NCBI RefSeq assembly: GCF_002904335.1
Contig: NZ_PPHF01000069.1
Location: forward strand, 1-64,000
Length of the DNA: 64,000 nt
Source: Amycolatopsis sp. CA-126428
GTDB taxonomy: Bacteria; Actinomycetota; Actinomycetes; Mycobacteriales; Pseudonocardiaceae
Reading direction: 5' to 3'
Shown here: piece by piece, positions 37,901 through 46,170 of the stretch
How positions within the stretch are numbered: position 1 is the stretch's first letter
How the letters are laid out: each line of letters opens with the position of its first letter
Notes under the pieces: model-generated
What the model was told of the DNA's origin: nothing
What the model saw: the letters and a program-made list of their open reading frames with translations, nothing else
Databases searched by the model: none
Position numbers and translations under genes: made by a program

Positions 37901-38839
37901 GACGACACCATGGTCGCCACCTACGAGCTCAACCACGGCTGGCTGCACGTCGCCCCGGCGCGGATCGGCAAGCAGGCCTTCCTCGGCAACTCGGGGATGA
38001 CCGCGCCCGGCCGCTCGGTGCCGAAGCGCGGGCTCGTGGGTGTGCTGTCCTCGACGCCGCTGAAGGCGAAGAAGGGCTCGTCGTACCTCGGGATGCCGCC
38101 GCTGCCGGTCCGCCGCGCGATCGGCGACGCCGACACGAGCCGCACCTACACCCCGGCGCTGCACCTCAAGGCGGCGCGGGCGCTGGTCGAGCTGTGCCGG
38201 ATCGTCCCGGTCATGTGCGGCGTCGCGCTGACCGTCGTGGTCGCCTTCGGCCTGCTGTGGACGGCGACGGCGTTCGGTTTCGGCGTCGCCGCGCTGCTGG
38301 CCGGGCCCGCCCTGCTGGCCGCCGGGATCGTCGCGGCGCTGACCGCGACCGTCATGAAGTGGCTGCTGGTCGGCAAGTTCCGCGAGGTCGACCACCCCTT
38401 GTGGAGCTCTTTCGTCTGGCGCAACGAGCTGGCCGACACCTTCGTCGAGGCGCTCGCGGTGCCGTGGCTGATCGGCTCGATCGGCGGCACGCCGCTGCTG
38501 AGCGCCTGGCTGCGCACGATGGGCGTCAAGATCGGCCGGGGTGTCTGGCTCGAGACGTACTGGCTGCCCGAGGCCGACCTCGTCGAGCTCGGCGACGGCG
38601 CGACGATCAACCGCGGCTGCGTCGTGCAGACGCACCTGTTCCACGACCGGATCATGAGCATGTCCCGGGTGACCCTCGGCGAAGGCGCGACGCTCGGCCC
38701 GCACGGCATCGTGCTGCCGGGCGCGGGCATCGGCGCCCGGACGACGGTCGGCCCGGGCTCGCTGGTGACCCGCGGCGACGAGGTGCCGGCCGACACCCGC
38801 TGGCTGGGCAACCCGATCTCCGCGTGGCCGGGCAAGTAG
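34964..38839 (+). CDS. Pls/PosA-type membrane NRPS, predicted lysine-activating
   Basis: 1291 residues with the architecture of epsilon-poly-L-lysine synthetase: adenylation (1-495), carrier (505-580), then three pairs of membrane helices (about 598-660, 831-905, 1078-1139), each followed by a soluble domain with left-handed beta-helix hexapeptides (735-799; 950-1060; 1150-1291). A motifs: FTSGSTGKPKG (162-172), NTYGPTEA (299-306), YRSGD (382-386), SGKVDR (487-492). The carrier Ser540 is in FFTHGGGSLTAAQ. Specificity residues read by motif alignment to GrsA: D212 A213 E216 S255 I276 G278 T300 V308 V309 K489, close to bacitracin BacB lysine (DAESIGSVCK). No C or TE domain. GAGGTG precedes ATG 34964. 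The product is probably a cationic amino-acid homopolymer or amide; this is inference. Confidence 0.9.
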   Translation: MTVTIEPTGSAPEVTLADRALFWSGLGAGERTLLDVLAATAERHPNAAAIDDGTTTLTYRRLLEEIDVYGRRLRSYGVGLGDRVGIRISSGTAELYIAILATLSVGAAYVPVDADDPDERAELVFEEAQVAAVATDGAINVHSTPGGREGTPGPADDAWIIFTSGSTGKPKGVAVTHASAAAFVDAEAELFLTDEPIGPGDRVLAGLSVAFDASCEEMWLAWRHGACLVPAPRALVRTGVDLGPWLVAQQITVVSTVPTLAALWPADALEDVRLLIFGGEACPPELAERVAVEGREVWNTYGPTEATVVACAAQLTGEGPVRIGLPLAGWQLAVVNDEGEPVAMGETGELVIGGVGLARYLDAAKDAEKFAPLPSLGWQRAYRSGDMVRAEEDGLLFLGRLDEQVKLGGRRIELGEVDAALQALPGVQGAAAAIRRTKAGNQVLVGYVVPGTEPFDHDQAATRLREHLPAALVPLLAVVEDLPTRTSGKVDRNALPWPLSTVEASGLTPTETWLAEGWAEILGVSVDSPKADFFTHGGGSLTAAQVVARIRTRHPQVSVADIYAHPKLGTLAAMLDALSGQATERRDIAPTKRRAGVVQTLLMVPLMGLVGLRWATLAAALSNVLSLLGFAWAPTLSWAWIGLAWVVLFSPAGRIAIAAGGARVLLSGVRPGTYPRGGSVHLRLWTAEKLAGFSGADSVAGASWMTTYAKALGARIGKDVDLHSPPPVTGFLKLGRGAAIEPEVDLTGHWVDGDVVHIGKVRVGAEARVGARSTLFPGVRVGKGAEIAAGSTVRGAVPAGQRWAGSPAARVAKDERDALKWPSSRPPRSHFWATVYGVTSLALGFLPGVAALAGVAVLGYAIAGAPTLLDAFTRALVFVPVATAAYFLAYMLLVLVGVRSLSIGMVEGYHPVHGRVAWQVWATERLMSMAREGLFPLYASLFTPVWLRLLGAKVGRNVEASTVLALPKMTKVDSGAFLADDTMVATYELNHGWLHVAPARIGKQAFLGNSGMTAPGRSVPKRGLVGVLSSTPLKAKKGSSYLGMPPLPVRRAIGDADTSRTYTPALHLKAARALVELCRIVPVMCGVALTVVVAFGLLWTATAFGFGVAALLAGPALLAAGIVAALTATVMKWLLVGKFREVDHPLWSSFVWRNELADTFVEALAVPWLIGSIGGTPLLSAWLRTMGVKIGRGVWLETYWLPEADLVELGDGATINRGCVVQTHLFHDRIMSMSRVTLGEGATLGPHGIVLPGAGIGARTTVGPGSLVTRGDEVPADTRWLGNPISAWPGK

Positions 38840-38927
38840 AAAGTCACGAAGTACCCACCAGGCTCGCCGGACTCACCCGTCCGTGCGAGCCTGGTTTCAG
38901 TACGGCTCGAGGAAAGGTTCGGCACGG

Positions 38928-40343
38928 GTGATTTCGAAGGCTCCTGCTCCCGCACCCGGCGCGGACACCTCCGGCGACCCCTACCTGCCCGCCCACGGCA
39001 ACGGCGGCTACCGGACCCGGCACTACGACCTGAACCTCGACTACAAGGTCGCGCCCAACCGGCTGTCGGCGTCGGCGGTGATCACCGCGGAGGCGACGCA
39101 GGCGCTGTCCCGCGTCAGCCTCGACTTCGGCGAGTTCCGGATCAACCGCGTGCTGGTCGACGGCAAGCCCGCGAAGTACCTCAAGCGCGCCGCGAAGCTG
39201 CACGTCAAGCCGGCGAAGTCGATCCCGGCGGGTGCCCTGTTCACCGTCGAGGTCCACTACGTCGGCAACCCGCGCCCGGTCGGGAGCCGCTGGGGTGACG
39301 TCGGCTGGGACGAGCTGACCGACGGCGCGCTGGTGGCGAGCCAGCCGGTCGGCGCGCCGTCGTGGTTCCCGTGCAACGACCACCCGTCGGACAAGGCGGC
39401 CTACCGGGTGAGCGTGACGACGGCGTCGCCGTACCTGGTCGCGGTCACCGGCACACTGGTCGAGCGCACGACGTCGGCCAGCACGACGAAGTGGGTCTAC
39501 GAGCGACGCGAGCCGACGGCGACGTACCTGATGAGCGTGCAGATCGGCCGCTACGACGAGGTCGAGCTGACCGGCCGCGGCTGGTTCCCGCACACGGGCG
39601 TGGGGCTGCGCCGGCTGAGCCTCGGCATCGGGCGCGCGACCGGCCAGGTCGAGTCGATCTTCGAAACGGTGCCGCAGCGCGCGGCCGTACCGCCGCGCCT
39701 GCGCCGCCTGTTCGACCGCGACTTCGGGCGGCAGGGCCGGATGATGGAGTTCCTGCAGCGGCTGTTCGGCCCGTACCCGTTCGCCGAGTACGTCATCGTG
39801 GTGACCGACGACGCCCTCGACGACCCGATCGAGGCCCAGGGCATGGCGATCTTCGGCGCCAACCACGTCGACGGCCGCCGCACCCACGAGCGGCTCGTGC
39901 TGCACGAGCTGGCTCACCAGTGGTTCGGCAACAGCCTGACGGTGGCCGACTGGCGCCACATCTGGCTGAACGAGGGCTTCGCGACGTACGCCGAGTGGCT
40001 GTGGTCGGAGGAGTCGGGCGGCGCTTCGGCTGCGGTGCTGGCGCGTGACTGGTACGCACGCATCAAGGCCAGGCCCGCGGACGTGCGGATCGCCGACCCG
40101 GGCGTGTCCCGGATGTTCGACGAGCGCGTCTACAAGCGCGGCGGCCTGACGCTGCACGCGCTGCGGGCGGAGATCGGGGACCCGGCGTTCTTCGCGTTGC
40201 TGAAGTCGTGGGCCGAGGAGCACCGGCACGGGCTGGTCACGACCGAGCTGTTCGTGTCCGCGGCGGAGGCGCACGCGGGGCGGTCGCTGAGCGCGTTCTT
40301 CACCCGGTGGCTTTACACCCCGGCGTTGCCCCCACTTCCCTGA
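38928..40343 (+). CDS. M1 family zinc aminopeptidase next to the Pls-type synthetase
   Basis: A 471-residue metallopeptidase with zinc site HELAH (326-330) and third ligand Glu349 in WLNEGFATYAEW. The exopeptidase loop normally reading GAMEN is here EAQGMAIFG (302-310). It lacks a clear signal peptide and the long C-terminal domain of PepN. Epsilon-poly-lysine producers carry a membrane-associated aminopeptidase (Pld) that degrades the polymer, and M1 genes commonly neighbour Pls-type genes; a protective or trimming role is therefore plausible. GTG 38928 is chosen because GAGGAAAGG precedes it. The gap after the synthetase stop is 88 bases. Confidence 0.85.
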   Translation: MISKAPAPAPGADTSGDPYLPAHGNGGYRTRHYDLNLDYKVAPNRLSASAVITAEATQALSRVSLDFGEFRINRVLVDGKPAKYLKRAAKLHVKPAKSIPAGALFTVEVHYVGNPRPVGSRWGDVGWDELTDGALVASQPVGAPSWFPCNDHPSDKAAYRVSVTTASPYLVAVTGTLVERTTSASTTKWVYERREPTATYLMSVQIGRYDEVELTGRGWFPHTGVGLRRLSLGIGRATGQVESIFETVPQRAAVPPRLRRLFDRDFGRQGRMMEFLQRLFGPYPFAEYVIVVTDDALDDPIEAQGMAIFGANHVDGRRTHERLVLHELAHQWFGNSLTVADWRHIWLNEGFATYAEWLWSEESGGASAAVLARDWYARIKARPADVRIADPGVSRMFDERVYKRGGLTLHALRAEIGDPAFFALLKSWAEEHRHGLVTTELFVSAAEAHAGRSLSAFFTRWLYTPALPPLP

Positions 40344-40352
40344 CCCGTCGCC

Positions 40353-40400
40353 GGTCGTGAGTGGTAAGGAGGGTTCTAACCCTCCTTACCACTCACGACC
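40353..40400. terminator. Hairpin, 23-bp perfect arms (family copy 2)
   Basis: Arms 40353-40375 and 40378-40400 are perfectly complementary around a 2-base loop. It shares GTCGTGAGTGGTAAGG and GGGTT with the repeat at 11947-11994, differing in two places per arm. It lies 9 bases after the M1 peptidase stop. Confidence 0.78.
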
Positions 40401-40548
40401 AGCCGCGGCAGGGCTGCTGGCGATAGGTCGGATGTCTCTGCCGCTTTCCGGGTGAACTCCTCTGGCCTTTTGGGCACCCCTCTGCAAGTATGACCGGACG
40501 CCGCCGCGTGATCTCGCCGAAACGTAGTATGAATTCGGAGGATGCTTC

Positions 40549-42867
40549 ATGGACGCAGTGTCCCGGCGGACGGTGCTTCGCTCTGCCTCGGTCCTCGCCG
40601 GGGCGGCGGCCTTCGGGGGCTTGTGGGCTCGGGCGGCCCCGCCCGCGCTCGCCGGCGGCGGCGGAGGCGGCGGCGGAGGCGGTGGGAACCCGCACCGGGA
40701 CGTCGCCGAAGACGCCCGGATGATCTGGCGGCGGCTGCCGAAGAACTGGCAGGAAGGCCCGTTCCTCGCCAACGGTTACCTCGGCGCGCAGGTCTACGCC
40801 GGCAAGACCCCGCAAGAGCTCAAGGTCATGTTCAGCCACACCCAGGTGCAGGACCAGCGGATCCAGTGGGAAGCCGGGATCGGGCTCTCGCGGCTGCCCA
40901 TCGGCTTCCTCACGCTCACCCTGGCCGGCGCGATCACCGCCGTCGACTGGACCCTCGACCTCTACAACGCCGAGCTCGGCGGCACCATCACGACCACCCA
41001 GGGCTCGGTCGCCTTCTCCGCCGTCGTGCACAACGACCTCGGTGTGCTGCTCGTCTCGCTGACGCCGAGCGCGGGGGAAGCGAAAGCCGCCTGGGCGTTC
41101 CAGCCGCTGGAATCCGCGACCACCCGGACCGTCCGCAAGCCGCCCGAGTACGTCGCCAACCCGGCGCCCGAGACCGGGGACGGCTACTGCGCGCAGCCCC
41201 TGCTCGCCGGCGGCGGGTACACCACCGCGTGGCAGGAGCGCGCGATCGGCACGAGACGGCTGCTCGCCGCCGCCGTCGCCTACAGCTTCCCGGCCACCAC
41301 CCACACTGCCGACGCGAAAGCGGCCGTCCGGAAAGCGCTTGCCGCGCCGCCGGACGCGCTGCTCGCCCGGCACCGCCGCTGGTGGAACGACTACCACCGG
41401 CGCAGCTTCGTTTCGGTGCCGGACAAGCAGGTGCAGCGGTTCTACTGGATCCAGCTGTACAAGATCGCGGCCGCCACCCGCGCGGACGGGCCGGTCGTCT
41501 CCGAATGGGGGCCGTGGTTCCCCGAGGTCGGCAACAGCTGGACCGCGGTCTGGTGGAACCTCAACGTCCAGGTCACCTACCCGATCGTCAACAGCAGCAA
41601 CCACCCCGAACTCGACGCCGTCACCGAGACCTTCCGGCGCGACCACGCGAACCTCGAGGTGTCCGTCCCGCCCGCGTACCGCGACGGCGACACGTTCGCC
41701 CTCTCGCACCCGGGCGACTGGCGGCTGCGCCCCGGCGGCACGCGCTCGGTCGGCGTCCCCGGGACGACGTCCAAGACCGACCAGACCGGGAACCTGCTGT
41801 GGGGCCTGCACAACGTGTGGCTGTCCTACCGGCACCACCTGGACAAGCGCGTGCTGCGCGATGTCCTGTACCCGACGCTGGCGAAGGCGCTGAACTTCTA
41901 CCGCCACTTCCTGTTCACCGGCCCGGACGGGTTGCTGCACCTGCCGCTGACCCGGTCGCCGGAGTACGCCGACGCGCCCGACTGCACCTACGACCTGTCG
42001 CTGATCCGGTGGGCGGCCCGCACGCTCGTCGAGTCCGCCCGCATCCTGTGCCTCGACGAGCCGCGCGTGCCGAGCTGGCGCGAAATCGGCGCGAAACTCG
42101 TGCCCTACCACGAGGATCCCGCGAACGGCGTACTGATCGGCGACGGTGTCCCCCTCGCCGCCTCGCACCGGCACTTCTCGCACCTGCTCTGGCTGTACCC
42201 GCTGCGGGAGAAGGTCTGGGACGCACCCGGCGACCGCGACCTCATGACGCGCACCTTCGCCCACTGGGCCGCCGACCAGACGGCGTGGCACGGCTACAGC
42301 TACGCGGCGGCGTCGTCGATGAACTCGGTGATGGACGCGCCCGAGGAAGCGTTGCGGTACTTGAAGTTCTTCCTCGACCGGAACGTCGTGGCCGACACCG
42401 AGCTGACCGCGAACACGATGTACCGCGAAGGGTCCAACTTCGCCATCGAGAGCCCGATCACCGCCGCCCAGTCCGTGGTGGACATGCTGATGCAGGGATC
42501 CGGCGGGGTGCTCAAGGTCTTCCCGTCGGTCTCGGCGACCTGGCGCGACGCCTCGATCGCCGGGCTGCGCGCGGAGGGCGCGTTCCTCGTGGACGCCTCC
42601 CGTCGCCACGGCAAGACCGAGTTCGTCCGCGTGCACAGCGAAGCCGGTGAGCCGCTGGTTCTCCAGCACGGCGTCGCCGGGGACGTCGACGTCCGCGACG
42701 AGCACGGCCGCCGGCTGCCGTGGCGGGCGGCCGGCCCCGGCCGGATCGCGATCGGGCTGCGCCGCGGCGGCACCGCCGTCGTCACCCCGCGGGGCGGACG
42801 GCCGGACTTCACGCCACGGGACGTCCCCGCGCTCGGCCCCGCGCCGGCGTGGGGCCTGCCGAACTGA
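40549..42867 (+). CDS. Tat-exported GH95-like glycoside hydrolase, copy 1
   Basis: 772 residues. A Tat signal (SRRTVLRSASVLAGAAAFGG) is followed by a ten-Gly linker. An N-terminal beta-sandwich (RRLPKNWQEGPFLANGYLGAQVYAG) precedes a GH95-type helical barrel: WWNLNVQVTYP carries the two Asn of the alpha-L-fucosidase water-activating pair, RSPEYADAPDC the Glu of SPE, and HRHFSHLLWLYP the conserved His. A C-terminal beta domain ends at WGLPN. GH95 members cleave alpha-1,2-L-fucosides or galactosides; the substrate here is unknown. It is paralogous to the next gene. Confidence 0.8.
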   Translation: MDAVSRRTVLRSASVLAGAAAFGGLWARAAPPALAGGGGGGGGGGGNPHRDVAEDARMIWRRLPKNWQEGPFLANGYLGAQVYAGKTPQELKVMFSHTQVQDQRIQWEAGIGLSRLPIGFLTLTLAGAITAVDWTLDLYNAELGGTITTTQGSVAFSAVVHNDLGVLLVSLTPSAGEAKAAWAFQPLESATTRTVRKPPEYVANPAPETGDGYCAQPLLAGGGYTTAWQERAIGTRRLLAAAVAYSFPATTHTADAKAAVRKALAAPPDALLARHRRWWNDYHRRSFVSVPDKQVQRFYWIQLYKIAAATRADGPVVSEWGPWFPEVGNSWTAVWWNLNVQVTYPIVNSSNHPELDAVTETFRRDHANLEVSVPPAYRDGDTFALSHPGDWRLRPGGTRSVGVPGTTSKTDQTGNLLWGLHNVWLSYRHHLDKRVLRDVLYPTLAKALNFYRHFLFTGPDGLLHLPLTRSPEYADAPDCTYDLSLIRWAARTLVESARILCLDEPRVPSWREIGAKLVPYHEDPANGVLIGDGVPLAASHRHFSHLLWLYPLREKVWDAPGDRDLMTRTFAHWAADQTAWHGYSYAAASSMNSVMDAPEEALRYLKFFLDRNVVADTELTANTMYREGSNFAIESPITAAQSVVDMLMQGSGGVLKVFPSVSATWRDASIAGLRAEGAFLVDASRRHGKTEFVRVHSEAGEPLVLQHGVAGDVDVRDEHGRRLPWRAAGPGRIAIGLRRGGTAVVTPRGGRPDFTPRDVPALGPAPAWGLPN

Positions 42868-42893
42868 ACCCCGCTTTCGACAAGGAGGTCGGA

Positions 42894-45179
42894 ATGGACA
42901 TCACCCGCAGGACCGTGCTCGGCGGAGCGCTCGCCGGGCTGGCCGTCGCCGGCATGACCCCCGCGTTCGCGGAAGCGGCCGCGGCCGCGGCACCCGGAAG
43001 CGACGACTTCGGCTGGGCCGGGTTCCTGGGCGCCGCGGACCTGTACTGGCGGCGGCTGCCGAAGACCTGGTACGAGGGCCCGTTCCTGGGCAACGGGTTC
43101 CTCGGTTCCGGCATCTACGCCGAACCCGGGCAGAACGCGCTCCGGTTCAACGTCCAGCACAGCCAGGTCCAGGACCACCGCCCGGAGTTCGGCTCGCTGT
43201 TCGGCCTGGCCCGGCTGCCGATCGGGTACTTCACGCTCGAGCCGGTCGGGGCGATCACCGCGATCGACTGGCGGATGGACCTGTGGAACGCCGAGCTGAC
43301 CGGCACGATCACGACCGCGGCGGGCAGCCTGAGCCTGCGCGCGATCGTCCACACCGGACAGTCGCTGCTCGCCGTCGAAATCCGCCCGTCCGAGGGCGAA
43401 CGCGGGTTCAAGTGGGTGTTCCACCCGGCGGTCGCGGTCAGCCCGCGGGCCGACCCGGTGTGGAACAAGCCGCCGCCGGCGGGGTACACCGCGAACCCGC
43501 CGGTGCAGCTGTCGGCGAGCGGTGACACGCGGCTGGCCGTCCAGCCGCTGCTGGCCGGTGGCGAGCACGTGACGGCGTGGCGTGAAGTCACCCGCGGCGG
43601 CGCCCGCACCTTGTACACGTCGGTGGCGTGGTCGCACCCCGAGAAGACGTCGGTGACGCGGGCACTGGGCACGGTCCGCCGGGCGCCGGAGTTCGGTGCG
43701 CTCACCCAGGACCACCGGCGCTGGTGGCACGACTACTACCGGCGGAGCTTCCTGTCCATTCCGGACACCCGGCTGCAGGGCTTCTACTGGATCCAGCTGT
43801 ACAAGGTGGCTTCGGCGGCCCGGCGCGAGGCGCCGGTGATGGCGACGTCGGGGCCGTGGCTGGAGAACACGCCGTGGCCGGCGACGTGGTGGAACCTCAA
43901 CGTCCAGCTCGAATACTGGCTCATCCAGGGCTCGAACCACCTCGAGCTGGACGCGGTCAGCTACGCTTTGGACAAGTACCGCGCCAACCTCACCAGCCAG
44001 GTGGCGCAGCCGTACCAGGCCGATTCGGCGGGGATCCCGCGCACGACCGACATGACGCTGCTCAACGGCCTTTCGAACGCCACCAGCGGGTTCCCGGTCG
44101 GGATCCCGGGGCAGGACACGCCGACGCCGGAGGTCGGCAACCTGACCTGGGCGCTGCACAACGTGTGGCTGTCCTACCGGCACACGATGGACCGGAGGCT
44201 CCTGCACGGCACGCTGTTCCCGTTGCTGCGCAAGGCGATCAACTACTACCTGCACTTCCTCGCGCCCGGTCCGGACGGGAAGCTGCACCTGCCGCCGACG
44301 TTCTCGCCCGAGTACGGCGTCAACGCCCCGGACTGCAACTACGACCTCTCGCTGATCCGCTGGGGCTGCAAGACGCTGCTCCAGACGGCACCCGGCGATC
44401 AGCTCGCCCCGAAGTGGCGGAACGTCCTGGCGACCCTGGTGGACTACCCGGCCGACGCCAACGGCTACATGATCGGCGCCGGGGTGCCGTTCGCGAAGTC
44501 GCACCGGCACTACTCGCACCTGCTGCAGATCTACCCGCTCTACGACGTCACCTGGGAGCAGCCGGAGCACCGGGCGATCATCGAGACGTCGCTGAACCAC
44601 TGGGTCGGCTTCGAAGGGGCGCTGCAGGGCTACACGTTCACCGGGGCCGCGTCGATCTCGGCGCAGATGCTGCGCGGCGACCAGGCCGCGTTCTACCTCG
44701 GCGAGCTGCAGCGGCGGTACATCCAGCCGAACACGATGTACAAGGAGTCCGGGCCGGTCATCGAGACGCCGCTTTCGGCGGCGAAGTCCCTGCAGGACAT
44801 GCTGGTCCAGAGCTGGGGCGGGGTGGTCCGGCTGTTCCCGGCGGTGCCCGCGGCCTGGGGCGACGTCGCGCTGCGGGACTTCCGCACCGAGGGCGCGTTC
44901 CTGCTCAGCGCGTCCCGCACCGGCGGGAAGACGCGCTGGCTGAAGGTGCACAGCGAGGCCGGGGCGCCGTGCGTGCTGCGGCCGGGTATCGACGGCGAAC
45001 TCGCGGTGACGGACGCGCGGGGCCGGGCCCGGCGCTGGCGGCGGCTGGCCACCGGGGACGTCCAGGTCGAACTCGGCTGCGGTGAGGACGCGTTCGTCTA
45101 CCGGAAGGGGGATCGGCCCGACTTCGGCGTCCGGCCGGTCGCGCCCGGTGGGGCGAGTGCGCCGTGGGGTCTGCCGTGA
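42894..45179 (+). CDS. Tat-exported GH95-like glycoside hydrolase, copy 2
   Basis: 761 residues, aligned end to end with the preceding protein (for example RRLPKTWYEGPFLGNGFLGSG, WWNLNVQLEYW, FSPEYGVNAPDC, SHRHYSHLLQIYPLYD, WGLP at the end). It has a Tat signal, DITRRTVLGGALAGLAVAGM. AAGGAGG stands 5 bases before ATG 42894. It begins 26 bases after copy 1, so both are probably one transcript. Divergence in the linker and loop regions suggests different substrate fine specificity. Confidence 0.8.
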   Translation: MDITRRTVLGGALAGLAVAGMTPAFAEAAAAAAPGSDDFGWAGFLGAADLYWRRLPKTWYEGPFLGNGFLGSGIYAEPGQNALRFNVQHSQVQDHRPEFGSLFGLARLPIGYFTLEPVGAITAIDWRMDLWNAELTGTITTAAGSLSLRAIVHTGQSLLAVEIRPSEGERGFKWVFHPAVAVSPRADPVWNKPPPAGYTANPPVQLSASGDTRLAVQPLLAGGEHVTAWREVTRGGARTLYTSVAWSHPEKTSVTRALGTVRRAPEFGALTQDHRRWWHDYYRRSFLSIPDTRLQGFYWIQLYKVASAARREAPVMATSGPWLENTPWPATWWNLNVQLEYWLIQGSNHLELDAVSYALDKYRANLTSQVAQPYQADSAGIPRTTDMTLLNGLSNATSGFPVGIPGQDTPTPEVGNLTWALHNVWLSYRHTMDRRLLHGTLFPLLRKAINYYLHFLAPGPDGKLHLPPTFSPEYGVNAPDCNYDLSLIRWGCKTLLQTAPGDQLAPKWRNVLATLVDYPADANGYMIGAGVPFAKSHRHYSHLLQIYPLYDVTWEQPEHRAIIETSLNHWVGFEGALQGYTFTGAASISAQMLRGDQAAFYLGELQRRYIQPNTMYKESGPVIETPLSAAKSLQDMLVQSWGGVVRLFPAVPAAWGDVALRDFRTEGAFLLSASRTGGKTRWLKVHSEAGAPCVLRPGIDGELAVTDARGRARRWRRLATGDVQVELGCGEDAFVYRKGDRPDFGVRPVAPGGASAPWGLP

Positions 45180-45245
45180 TCGGCGTTTTCGCCCGGAGCG
45201 GCGGCCCGCACGGCAGAATGGTGCTCTCCGACGACGGGAGCGTGG

Positions 45246-46160
45246 ATGAGCGAGCCGGACGGCAGACCCGGGCAGGGCCGGCCGCCGTACCAGTACCCGC
45301 AGTGGCGGCCACCGGTGCCGCCGAAGCGGACGTCCCCGGCCGCCGTGGTGCTGATCGCCGGGTCGGCCGGGGTCGTCGTCCTGATGGTGCTGGCCTTCCT
45401 GGCCTGGGGGTATCCCGGGTTCCTGCGTGAGCTGGACGGGCAGGCGGAGGTCGCGCCGGGGCACCGGCCCGCCCCGCCGGCGACGGTCGTGACTCCGCCG
45501 CCGTCGGGGCCGAGCACCCCGGTGACATTGCCGGGTGGCCGGGCCACGATGCCGAAGCGGGCGAAGCCGCTGGCCGACCCGGTGACGTGCGCGTTCACCC
45601 CCGACTCGACCTCACCGGCGCCGAAGAAGGCCACGCTGCCGCCCGACGGGCCGGCGCCGTCGACCGGGACGGTCGAGGTGCGGCTGGCGACGACCGCGGG
45701 CGACCTCGGGCTCACCCTGGACCGCGCGCTGGCGCCGTGCACCGTGGTGAACTTCCTGAGCCTGGCGAAGCAGGGCTTCTACGACGGCACGTCGTGCCAC
45801 CGGCTGTCGGTGACGCCGGGATTTCGGATGCTCCAGTGCGGTGACCCGGTCGGCGACGGCACCGGCGGCCCGGGCTACACGATCCGCGACGAGCTGTTCC
45901 CCGAGCTGACCTACGGCCGCGGCGTCGTCGCGATGGCGAAGACGTCCGCCCCGGACTCCGGCGGTTGCCAGTTCTTCCTGGTCTTCGGCGAGATCGGCAT
46001 CCCGCCCGAGTACACGGTGTTCGGCAGCATCGACGACCCCGGCCTGGCCACCCTGGACCGGGTCGCCCGCGGCGGCATCGACCAGTCCAAGCCGGGCATC
46101 GGCGACGGCAGCGGCCCCCCGAAGACCCCCGTCACCCTCACCGGGGTCACCACCCCGTGA
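45246..46160 (+). CDS. Membrane-anchored cyclophilin-type peptidyl-prolyl isomerase
   Basis: 304 residues. A Pro-rich cytoplasmic N-terminus (RPPYQYPQWRPPVPPKR) precedes one membrane helix (VVLIAGSAGVVVLMVLAFLAWGY), a Pro-rich external linker, and a cyclophilin domain from about residue 140: DLGLTLDRALAPCTVVNFLSLAKQGFYDGTSCHRL, GDGTGGPGYTIRDELF, CQFFLVFGE. The catalytic Arg region FRMLQCGDP is present. It probably helps fold exported proteins. A CAGAAT -10 candidate lies at 45215-45220. Confidence 0.9.
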   Translation: MSEPDGRPGQGRPPYQYPQWRPPVPPKRTSPAAVVLIAGSAGVVVLMVLAFLAWGYPGFLRELDGQAEVAPGHRPAPPATVVTPPPSGPSTPVTLPGGRATMPKRAKPLADPVTCAFTPDSTSPAPKKATLPPDGPAPSTGTVEVRLATTAGDLGLTLDRALAPCTVVNFLSLAKQGFYDGTSCHRLSVTPGFRMLQCGDPVGDGTGGPGYTIRDELFPELTYGRGVVAMAKTSAPDSGGCQFFLVFGEIGIPPEYTVFGSIDDPGLATLDRVARGGIDQSKPGIGDGSGPPKTPVTLTGVTTP

Positions 46161-46170
46161 TGGAACAGCC

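Noticed and set aside
34820..38704. A 1294-codon minus-strand frame opposite the NRPS gene
   Set aside because: It mirrors the real gene, is rich in Arg, Gln, His and Ala, and has no recognisable domain.
42300..45464. A 1054-codon minus-strand frame opposite the GH95-like genes
   Set aside because: Antisense shadow of two recognisable exported enzymes.
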